Origin: Bacillota bacterium
Lineage (GTDB): Bacteria > Bacillota > Clostridia > Christensenellales > Borkfalkiaceae
Reading direction: 5' to 3'
Assembly: GCA_023403375.1 (NCBI GenBank)
Contig: JAEYEN010000088.1
Location: 1 to 10,106 of the forward strand
Length of the DNA: 10,106 nucleotides
In this document: piece by piece, positions 5,212-10,106 of the stretch
Position numbering within the stretch: position 1 is the stretch's first letter
How the letters are laid out: each line of letters opens with the position of its first letter
The notes under the pieces: model-generated
The model's database searches: none
What the model saw: the letters and a program-made list of their open reading frames with translations, nothing else
What the model was told of the DNA's origin: nothing
Program-made: the position numbers and the translations under genes

Positions 5212-6510
5212 ATGGCTGTCGGAAAGGGGAAAAACAAACTTTTACGCGCTTTGTATATAGTTCTCGCGGTGTTTATAATCGTCGGCTCTTTCACTCTCGG
5301 GTATTTTACCAACGCTTGGAGCAACGGTAAAGACGCGGAGTACGTGGGCGAACTCGTGCGGTATCTTAAAAACTACGGCGTAATAGACACCGAAACGCTG
5401 GAAGTAAAAAATCTCGACTACGAAGATATTTCAAAAATGATTGCGTCTTCGCTCTCCGCAAGCGATAATTATTGCTCTTACTATACGCAGGAAGAGTACG
5501 AAAAAGTCGTAAATAACGGCAGCGGAAACTACACGGGGATAGGCATAAGCGTTCTGGACGACGATTTGTCCGTGTTTAAGGTAACGTTGAATTCGCCCGC
5601 GCATAAAGCGGGTGTGGAGCGCGGCGATATTTTACTCGGCGCAATCCGCGGCGGTAAGGAAACGTTGTTCTCTTCTTATAAAGACGTAACTAATTTCATT
5701 GCGCAGGTTTCGTTAGGGAGCGAGTTTATATTGAACGCTTCGAGAAACGGCGAAAACGTAAGTTTTAAGATAAAGCGCGAAAAGTACGTCGCTTCTTACG
5801 TTACTTATATGGACAGCGAAAAGGAAGTTTACTTTTTAAGCGACGACGGGAAAACGCCCGAAAAAACGGTTTCGGACGGCGGTAACCCCGCGCTTCCGCA
5901 GGATACGGCGTATATTTCGTTAAGTCAGTTCGAAGGGGAATCTTACGGAGAAATCTGCACCGCGCTCGATTTTATGAAAGAAAGTGGAAGAAGCAAACTC
6001 ATATTCGATTTAAGAGATAACGGCGGCGGATATATGAGCGTTCTGACGGGGATAGCGACAAGGCTTTGCGACGCAAAAACGGGCAAAGCGTTTACCGTGG
6101 CAATGGCGAAAGACGCAAAAGGCGCAATCACCGAATATAAGTCCCACGGCAACAGGTTCGGAGATTTTATTTCCAAAATCTCGGTTATCGCTAACGAAAG
6201 GTCGGCTTCCGCATCGGAATGTCTTATGGGCGCAATGCTCTATTACGGAAACGCCGTACAAAAAGAATACGTCGTTATTGAAAACGACGTTTTGTCGGGC
6301 GGCACCGCAAGAACTTTCGGAAAAGGAATAATGCAAACGACCTTTCCGCTGAGCGACGGCGGAGCGATAAAACTTACGACCGCCGTAATATATCAACCGG
6401 ACGGCGCAACCTGTATCCACAATAAAGGAATAACCGCAACGGGAGAAAATGCGGTTACCAAATCTGAAAATATCGCTCTTTCACGCGCGATAGACCTTCT
6501 GAAAAACTAA
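5212..6510 (+). CDS. Membrane-anchored PDZ-containing S41 (CtpA/CtpB-like) carboxy-terminal processing protease
   Basis: The 432-residue protein begins with a short basic stretch and one transmembrane helix or uncleaved signal anchor (about 11-33), which places the rest outside the membrane. An N-terminal helical segment (about 40-102) includes the family-typical DNYCSYYT (85-92). A PDZ domain follows (about 105-190, with YTGIGISV and SPAHKAGVERGD), then the S41 catalytic domain (about 230-430). The block NERSASASE (328-336) holds the nucleophile, probably S333. The general base is K371 in TFGKG, with Q375 four residues later as in CtpB. The Ser-Lys distance is 38 residues against about 25 usually, so a loop of about 13 residues is inserted. 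D267-N-GGG (267-273) matches the conserved DLRDNGGG motif. A GGGAAGGAAAAGG tract precedes the start. S41 proteases of this type trim envelope or sporulation signalling proteins; the substrate here is unknown. Confidence 0.9.
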   Translation: MAVGKGKNKLLRALYIVLAVFIIVGSFTLGYFTNAWSNGKDAEYVGELVRYLKNYGVIDTETLEVKNLDYEDISKMIASSLSASDNYCSYYTQEEYEKVVNNGSGNYTGIGISVLDDDLSVFKVTLNSPAHKAGVERGDILLGAIRGGKETLFSSYKDVTNFIAQVSLGSEFILNASRNGENVSFKIKREKYVASYVTYMDSEKEVYFLSDDGKTPEKTVSDGGNPALPQDTAYISLSQFEGESYGEICTALDFMKESGRSKLIFDLRDNGGGYMSVLTGIATRLCDAKTGKAFTVAMAKDAKGAITEYKSHGNRFGDFISKISVIANERSASASECLMGAMLYYGNAVQKEYVVIENDVLSGGTARTFGKGIMQTTFPLSDGGAIKLTTAVIYQPDGATCIHNKGITATGENAVTKSENIALSRAIDLLKN

Positions 6511-6531
6511 AAAGTCAAAAGTCAAAAACAA
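6511..6531. repeat. Short AAAAGTC tandem repeat between convergent genes
   Basis: AAAAGTC is repeated twice, followed by AAAAAC, in the 21-bp gap between the protease gene and the convergent small gene. No hairpin terminator is visible, so transcripts from both sides probably run into each other. Confidence 0.4.
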
Positions 6532-6813
6532 TCACGCCGAAAAGTAGTCGTTCAATACTTCTATTATTTCGTCGTCTGCAAAACTTTTAACGGGATTAAG
6601 CCCGTTAGCCTCTTCGGTAAAACCGAAGGGGCTTTCTTGTTTTCCCGCAGACATAAAGTCTTTGATAATGGGCGCGACCTTTTCGGGGTTCAACGAGGAA
6701 AAGGCTTTTTTCACGTCGAAAGAATTTTCTTTCAAAAACTCGTAAACGCCCTTATACTTGCCGCCGCCGTATTCTTCTAAAAAGAAAGATAATAAAAATT
6801 GTAATATTTCCAT
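6532..6813 (-). CDS. Small hypothetical protein (93 residues), divergent partner
   Basis: I do not recognise this protein. It begins MEILQFLLSFFLEEYGG, an amphipathic or hydrophobic helix, followed by a soluble region with KGVYEFLKENSFDVKKAFSSL and an acidic, helical C-terminus ending in NDYFSA. The open frame extends 12 codons upstream to an ATG at 6849, but I prefer 6813. A perfect minus-strand -10 (TATAAT at 6829-6834) lies inside that extension, so the transcript would begin near 6822, and no ribosome binding site precedes 6849. GGTAAAG stands just before the chosen ATG, making a weak site. The gene is convergent with the protease and divergent from the small gene at 6887. Codon use is like its neighbours, and the lack of ambiguity in frame supports a real gene. 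Confidence 0.65.
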   Translation of the reverse strand: MEILQFLLSFFLEEYGGGKYKGVYEFLKENSFDVKKAFSSLNPEKVAPIIKDFMSAGKQESPFGFTEEANGLNPVKSFADDEIIEVLNDYFSA

Positions 6814-6857
6814 AACTTTACCGCTAACATTATAGTATATGAAATTCATACACTGAA
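6807..6857. promoter_or_regulatory. Overlapping divergent promoters with a 13-bp palindrome
   Basis: On the minus strand TATAAT (6829-6834) is a perfect -10, with a poor -35 TTCAGT (6852-6857) at 17 bases. On the plus strand TATAGT (6831-6836) with TTTCCA (6807-6812) at 18 bases is a weaker candidate for the gene at 6887. The two -10 elements overlap, so polymerase could not use both at once. The palindrome TATGAA-A-TTCATA (6838-6850) sits immediately beside them and within the minus-strand spacer, where a bound regulator would affect both genes. Confidence 0.45.
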
Positions 6858-6886
6858 ATTGAAACTTTAATTAAAGGAGAGTTTTT

Positions 6887-7165
6887 ATGGACGATTTTAA
6901 CGAATACATATCTCACGGCGACGACAATATGGCGGATAACGGCAATATTTTTAATCTTGTCAATTCGCTTGCAAAAAAATTCGACGGTAAAAGTCAGAAC
7001 GAATTGCTTTCCGCGATTTATAAAGAAGCGTTAAAAGGGAAACGTAACGGCACGCTTACCAACGACCAGATTGACAAATTCGCAAGTATGCTTTCTCCCT
7101 TTTTAGACGATAAAAAGCGCAGTTATCTTAAAAAAATCGTCGACGAACTTAAAAAAATTCAGTAA
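6887..7165 (+). CDS. Small hypothetical helical protein (92 residues)
   Basis: I do not recognise a named family. The protein is soluble, with no membrane segment or signal peptide. The N-terminal ~18 residues are acidic (MDDFNEYISHGDDNMADN). The rest looks like three or four helices: FNLVNSLAKKF (22-32), NELLSAIYKEALKGK (38-52), TNDQIDKFASMLSPFL (58-73) and a basic end KKRSYLKKIVDELKKI (76-91). The start is sure, with AAAGGAGAG about 6 bases upstream. An in-frame internal ATG at residue 15 lacks such a site. The gene is divergent from the small gene ending at 6532 and shares a promoter region and palindrome with it. Downstream it converges on the cysteine desulfurase-like gene. Confidence 0.75.
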   Translation: MDDFNEYISHGDDNMADNGNIFNLVNSLAKKFDGKSQNELLSAIYKEALKGKRNGTLTNDQIDKFASMLSPFLDDKKRSYLKKIVDELKKIQ

Positions 7166-7254
7166 AAGAATTAAAAGCGCAACAAACGAATTAAAGTTAA
7201 ACTCAAAACTTAAAATCAGGTAAAAAATTATATAATCCGATTGCCGTCTTTAAG
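7166..7254. other. AT-rich gap between convergent genes
   Basis: The 89 bases hold several AATTAAAG-type words and an 8-bp inverted repeat, AACTTAAA (7207-7214) with TTTAAGTT (7249-7256), separated by 34 bases. The loop is too long and the stem too AT-rich for a convincing terminator on either strand. Confidence 0.35.
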
Positions 7255-8385
7255 TTAAAAACGCCGTTTGGCGATGTTTTTAACCGCTTTTATAAAATAG
7301 TTTATCTCGCGCGTTCCGTTCTGAACGGCAAGGCTCGCCCTTACAAGACCTTCTTTGTCGGTCCCTAAAAATTTATGTATAAGCGGCGCGCAGTGAAGTC
7401 CGCCGCGAACCGCCACGTCGTATTCCTTATTAAGAATATCGGCGGCTTCGGCGGACGGCACGTCTTTAATTGAAAAGGAAACTATCCCCGAACGGTTAGG
7501 GTTTGAATAAAGAGTAACGTTCTTTTCCGATTTAAGCCCGTCTGTCAGCGCGGCGGTGTACGAATAAAGACAATCTCCGAAATTTTTGAAGTTTGTTTTA
7601 ACGTATCTTGCGCCTTCCGATAAAGAAGCGATTGCGGGCAGCGGCAACGTTCCGCTTTCAAGCCTTTCGGGATAGCAACGGGGCTGGCTTGTATTAAAAC
7701 TTTCGGTGCCCGTTCCGCCGAAAATCAGCGGTTCTATGTCCACGCCTTCGCCGAATATCAGCGCGCCGCTTCCCATAATGCCGTAAAGCCCTTTATGTCC
7801 TGCCACGGCGATAACGGTTTTGTCGTATTCGCCAACGGAAAGGGGCAGGTGTCCGCAGCCTTGCGCGCCGTCGCACAAAAATATCAGGTCGTGCTTTTTG
7901 CAAAGCGCGGCTATATCCGAAAAACAAAGCGCTTCGCCCGTAACGTTGGAAGCGGCAGTCGCCGCTATCATATACGTATCGGGGGCGATAGCGTCCGCAA
8001 GCGTTTTGTGAAAGTATTCTCCCTTTTTCGGCGCAACGACGGTAAGGGTTATAAGCCCTTTTTCTTTAAGAGAAAAAAGCGGGCGGAGAACGGAATTGTG
8101 TTCGTATACGGTGGTGATGACGTTGCCGCCAATATTTAGCGTTCCGAAAAGGGCGACGTTAAGCGCTTCGGTGCAATTTTTGGTAAAAATCACTCTGTCG
8201 GGGGTTGCCGAAAACATTTCGGCTAAAACCTTTCTGCAATCGTAAACCATTTCCGCGCCCGTTACCGAAAGTCTGTGTCCGCTTCTGCCGGGGTTTGCGG
8301 AAAGGTATCTGATAACGTTTTCTACCGTTTCGGTTACCGCTCTGGGTCTGAACCCGACTGTCGCCGCATTGTCGAAATAAATCAT
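7255..8385 (-). CDS. Cysteine desulfurase family protein (class V aminotransferase, EF2568-like)
   Basis: This 376-residue PLP enzyme has the full fold of the NifS/SufS-like family, which removes sulfur (or selenium) from cysteine (or selenocysteine) in the cytoplasm and passes it on as a persulfide. It opens with IYFDNAATVGFRP. Cofactor residues include H96 in YEHNS, the DGAQ motif (172-175) and the Schiff-base lysine K198 in AGHKG. The catalytic cysteine is C332 in RGGLHCAP (327-334), close to PLP on a short loop as in group II (SufS-like) enzymes, and VRAS is at 348-351. Length and motifs are closest to the EF2568 subgroup of uncertain in vivo role. The start follows GGGAG by about 7 bases. 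It is divergent from a DUF3343 gene, a known association that suggests a desulfurase and sulfur/selenium carrier pair. No SelD, IscU or SufU gene is in the window. Confidence 0.9.
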   Translation of the reverse strand: MIYFDNAATVGFRPRAVTETVENVIRYLSANPGRSGHRLSVTGAEMVYDCRKVLAEMFSATPDRVIFTKNCTEALNVALFGTLNIGGNVITTVYEHNSVLRPLFSLKEKGLITLTVVAPKKGEYFHKTLADAIAPDTYMIAATAASNVTGEALCFSDIAALCKKHDLIFLCDGAQGCGHLPLSVGEYDKTVIAVAGHKGLYGIMGSGALIFGEGVDIEPLIFGGTGTESFNTSQPRCYPERLESGTLPLPAIASLSEGARYVKTNFKNFGDCLYSYTAALTDGLKSEKNVTLYSNPNRSGIVSFSIKDVPSAEAADILNKEYDVAVRGGLHCAPLIHKFLGTDKEGLVRASLAVQNGTREINYFIKAVKNIAKRRF

Positions 8386-8413
8386 TTTTTTCTCCCTTAT
8401 ATATCACTAAATT

Positions 8414-8453
8414 TTATTCCGAAGAATATTATGTAATATATTTTATAAGTAAA
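8414..8453. promoter_or_regulatory. Divergent promoter region of the desulfurase and DUF3343 genes
   Basis: The 99-bp gap must carry both promoters. On the plus strand the best pair is TTATTC (8414-8419) and TATATT (8437-8442) at 17 bases. On the minus strand it is TTTACT (8448-8453) and TAATAT (8426-8431) at 16 bases. Both are moderate matches. The palindrome ATATTA-TG-TAATAT (8426-8439) overlaps both candidate -10 regions. Assignment is tentative because the region is very AT-rich. Confidence 0.35.
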
Positions 8454-8484
8454 GCCGAGATATTATGCAAAGGAGAAATTATTT

Positions 8485-8742
8485 ATGGAATACATTGCAT
8501 GCGCTTTCCGTTCGCGGTCGGACGCGGTGGCTTTTTCCGCATTTTTAAAATCGCACGGGGTAAACGCCGAGATAATTTCCACGCCGAAAGAAGCGGGCGT
8601 GGGTTGCGGCTTGTCCGTAAAAACCCAAAGGGGTATGTTATCGCTTATTAAAAACGCGCTGAGAGCCGCTAACTTAAAATCTTTCGCAGGTTTTTTTCTC
8701 GTTACTTCTCTCGGCGGAAAAAGGTTTGTCAAAAGCATTTAG
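8485..8742 (+). CDS. DUF3343 protein, putative Se/S carrier-like
   Basis: The 85-residue protein starts YIACAFRSRSDAVAFSAFL, then HGVNAEIISTP and GVGCGLSVK (38-46), with a single conserved-position cysteine, C41. This is the layout of the DUF3343 (putative Se/S carrier-like) family, in which a ferredoxin-like fold presents one cysteine in a CG motif after a TP turn. Members often lie beside EF2568-type desulfurases and selenium genes such as YedF and SelD. The C-terminal part (50-85) is basic and somewhat hydrophobic (KSFAGFFLVTS). The start has a clear AAAGGAG 8-9 bases upstream. The divergent desulfurase is the natural donor partner. Carriage of persulfide or selenide is a family-level prediction and is not shown by this sequence. 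Confidence 0.8.
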   Translation: MEYIACAFRSRSDAVAFSAFLKSHGVNAEIISTPKEAGVGCGLSVKTQRGMLSLIKNALRAANLKSFAGFFLVTSLGGKRFVKSI

Positions 8743-8744
8743 CG

Positions 8745-8782
8745 AGTAGCCCGAAAACGCTTGTAATTTTTGCTACTTTTTG
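8745..8782 (+). terminator. Weak terminator-like inverted repeat after the DUF3343 gene
   Basis: AGTAGC (8745-8750) and GCTACT (8772-8777) form a 6-bp stem with a 21-base loop, followed by TTTTG. The loop is large and the stem short, so termination would be inefficient. It overlaps the predicted nth promoter. Confidence 0.3.
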
Positions 8783-8789
8783 TTAAGAT
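8761..8789 (+). promoter_or_regulatory. Probable nth-obg promoter giving a leaderless or near-leaderless mRNA
   Basis: TTGTAA (8761-8766) and TAAGAT (8784-8789) are 17 bases apart. Transcription from this promoter would start around 8796-8798, one to three bases before the nth ATG at 8799. No ribosome binding site precedes that ATG, which fits a leaderless start. The alternative is readthrough from the DUF3343 gene with weak initiation. Confidence 0.5.
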
Positions 8790-8798
8790 AGTTCTGAA

Positions 8799-9455
8799 AT
8801 GGAAAAAACAAAAGCAAAAAATATCGTAAATACGCTTTCGGGCGTATTTTCGGACAAGCCTGCGCTTGAATTTTCTACGCCTTTTCAGTTGCTCGTCGCG
8901 GTTATTTTATCCGCGCAATGTACGGACGAACGGGTAAACAAGGTAACGCGGAATCTTTTCAAAGAGTACGACACGCCGCAAAAAATGCTTGCTCTTTCGC
9001 AGGAACAATTAGAAAAATATATTTTCTCCTGCGGCTTATATAAAACCAAAGCGGCGCACATACTTAAAACGTGCGAAGATTTGATAAACCGATTTGACGG
9101 CGAAGTGCCGCGCGATAAAACCCAACTTATGACTCTTGACGGCGTGGGGAGAAAAACGGCGAACGTCGTTTACAGCGTGGCGTTCGGCGGCGCCGCGATT
9201 GCGGTGGACACGCACGTTTTCAGGGTGGCTAACAGAACGGGGCTGGTAAAAGCGGCGGGCGTGCTTGACACCGAAAAGCAACTTATGAAAATTCTGGATG
9301 AAAGCGACTGGTCGAGAGCGCACCATTACTTAATTTATCTCGGCAGAAGTTTTTGCAAAGCGCAAAAACCCGACTGCGAACGTTGTCCCATAACTTCGGT
9401 TTGCGAAAAGCATATTGCGAAAGGTATTTCAAAAAATAAAAACAAGGTAAAATAA
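8799..9455 (+). CDS. nth: Endonuclease III (DNA glycosylase/AP lyase)
   Basis: Endonuclease III excises oxidised pyrimidines and nicks abasic sites in base excision repair. This 218-residue protein matches the family end to end. ILSAQCTDERVNKVT (36-50) is the helical core block, and the helix-hairpin-helix LDGVGRKTAN (113-122) carries catalytic K119. VDTHVFRVANRT (136-147) carries catalytic D137. The C-terminal [4Fe-4S] ligands are C186, C193, C196 and C202 with the canonical C-X6-C-X2-C-X5-C spacing. A short Lys-rich tail follows. The start agrees with the E. coli protein's N-terminus, although no clear ribosome binding site precedes it; the upstream promoter could make the mRNA leaderless. 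The stop codon is immediately followed by the obg ATG with no gap, so the two genes are cotranscribed and probably translationally coupled. Confidence 0.95.
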   Translation: MEKTKAKNIVNTLSGVFSDKPALEFSTPFQLLVAVILSAQCTDERVNKVTRNLFKEYDTPQKMLALSQEQLEKYIFSCGLYKTKAAHILKTCEDLINRFDGEVPRDKTQLMTLDGVGRKTANVVYSVAFGGAAIAVDTHVFRVANRTGLVKAAGVLDTEKQLMKILDESDWSRAHHYLIYLGRSFCKAQKPDCERCPITSVCEKHIAKGISKNKNKVK

Positions 9456-10106
9456 ATGTTTATAGACAGAGCGTTAATTACAATAAAAGCGGGCGACGGC
9501 GGGAACGGAATCACGTCCTTTTTGCACTTTAAGGGCAAAGTGGGCGGCGGACCCGACGGCGGCGACGGCGGAAAGGGGGGCGACGTAATTTTCGTTGCGG
9601 ACAAGCACTTGTCAAACCTTTCCGATTATTATTACAAAACAAAATACGTTGCGGAAAGTGGCGCGGCGGGCGGACCTAAAAACTGTTTCGGCAAGTCGGG
9701 TGAAGATTTGATACTCAAAGTTCCGCAGGGCACGGTTATAAAAGACAAAGAAACGGGCGGAATAATCGCCGATATGTTCTACGACGGGCAGAATATAACC
9801 GTTTTACGCGGCGGCGACGGCGGTAAAGGCAACGCGCGTTTCACAAATGCCAGAAGACATGCGCCGCACTTTTCCCAGACGGGCGAAAAGACCGAAACGA
9901 AGAGAGTGGTTCTGGAACTTAAAACCATTGCGGACGTGGGACTTGTAGGCTTTCCCAACGTCGGAAAGTCCACCATTTTAAGCAAGATAACCAAAGCAAG
10001 ACCTAAAATCGCGAACTATCATTTTACCACGCTTTCGCCAAATCTCGGCGTATGCGATTATTACGACAAGCAGTTTACCATTGCGGATATTCCGGGGCTT
10101 ATAGAG
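9456..10106 (+). CDS. obg: Obg/CgtA GTPase (5' part, 217 codons, runs off the right end)
   Basis: Obg is an essential ribosome-associated GTPase involved in 50S assembly and stress control. The visible 217 codons cover the glycine-rich Obg domain (about 1-157) and the start of the G domain. Family landmarks are AGDGGNG (12-18), GGPDGGDGGKGGDV (31-44), KVPQGTVI (88-95) and RGGDGGKGNARF (118-129). The G1 loop is GFPNVGKST (165-173), G2 is the FTTL threonine pair (191-192) and G3 is DIPG (211-214). The segment between GNG and GGPDGG reads SFLHFKGKV instead of the usual SFRREKYV-type sequence. The ATG directly follows the nth stop codon; AAGG inside the end of nth (9444-9447) can serve as ribosome binding site. 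The G4 and G5 motifs and the C-terminus lie outside the window. Confidence 0.95.
   Translation, partial: MFIDRALITIKAGDGGNGITSFLHFKGKVGGGPDGGDGGKGGDVIFVADKHLSNLSDYYYKTKYVAESGAAGGPKNCFGKSGEDLILKVPQGTVIKDKETGGIIADMFYDGQNITVLRGGDGGKGNARFTNARRHAPHFSQTGEKTETKRVVLELKTIADVGLVGFPNVGKSTILSKITKARPKIANYHFTTLSPNLGVCDYYDKQFTIADIPGLIE

Noticed and set aside
6010..6420. 136-codon minus-strand frame opposite the protease
   Set aside because: It lies against the catalytic domain with intact motifs on the plus strand, and has no start signal.
6814..6849. 12-codon N-terminal extension of the small minus-strand gene
   Set aside because: It contains the likely -10 element and half of the palindrome, and no ribosome binding site precedes its ATG.
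6532..7165. Toxin-antitoxin interpretation of the two small genes
   Set aside because: TA pairs are nearly always co-oriented and overlapping or adjacent; these are divergent, and neither protein shows a recognised toxin or antitoxin motif.
7795..8139. Plus-strand frames opposite the cysteine desulfurase gene
   Set aside because: The minus strand encodes conserved PLP-site motifs here; the plus frames are compositional shadows.

Overview
The window looks like chromosomal housekeeping and accessory DNA of a low-to-moderate GC Firmicute, most likely an uncultured Clostridia-type anaerobe. This is inferred from AT-rich intergenic DNA, AGGAG-type ribosome binding sites, sigma-A style promoters, a TPP riboswitch with an intrinsic terminator, an MsmX-type shared ABC ATPase, a PucR/CdaR-type regulator, and an EF2568-type cysteine desulfurase beside a DUF3343 protein. 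I see no phage, IS, CRISPR, tRNA or rRNA genes.

Layout. (1) 1-245, minus strand: a complete regulatory leader (sigma-A promoter, TPP aptamer, intrinsic terminator, strong RBS) drives a gene of which only the first 15 codons lie in the window. (2) 246-496: AT-rich spacer with a terminator-like hairpin built on a 15-bp tandem repeat, then three ~25-bp-spaced repeats with the core TTATCGATAA. (3) 497-1072: a YfbR-type 5'-deoxynucleotidase whose HD motif reads HE. (4) 1073-1416: AT-rich spacer with degenerate repeats, dyads and a promoter. (5) 1417-2931: an MsmX/UgpC-type sugar importer ATPase with a ~115-residue charged C-terminal tail, closed by a good terminator. (6) 3082-3927: a 'putative manganese transporter / arsenic efflux' (ArsP_2-like) membrane protein. 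(7) 4105-6510: a PucR-type regulator behind a near-consensus promoter, then a membrane-anchored PDZ-S41 protease. (8) 6532-7165: two divergent small unknown genes around a 13-bp palindrome. (9) 7255-8742: a cysteine desulfurase-like PLP enzyme (minus) divergent from a DUF3343 putative sulfur/selenium carrier (plus). (10) 8799-10106: endonuclease III directly abutting obg, which runs off the right end.

How the genes work together. Most are independent units. Likely functional groupings are the thiamine-regulated leader and its gene, the regulator/protease tandem, the desulfurase/DUF3343 pair, and the coupled nth-obg pair. No clearly new multi-gene system is visible. The least explained items are the HD-to-HE change in the nucleotidase, the long tail on the ABC ATPase, the divergent small-gene pair with a shared palindrome, the repeat array before the nucleotidase gene, and a possible leaderless start for nth.
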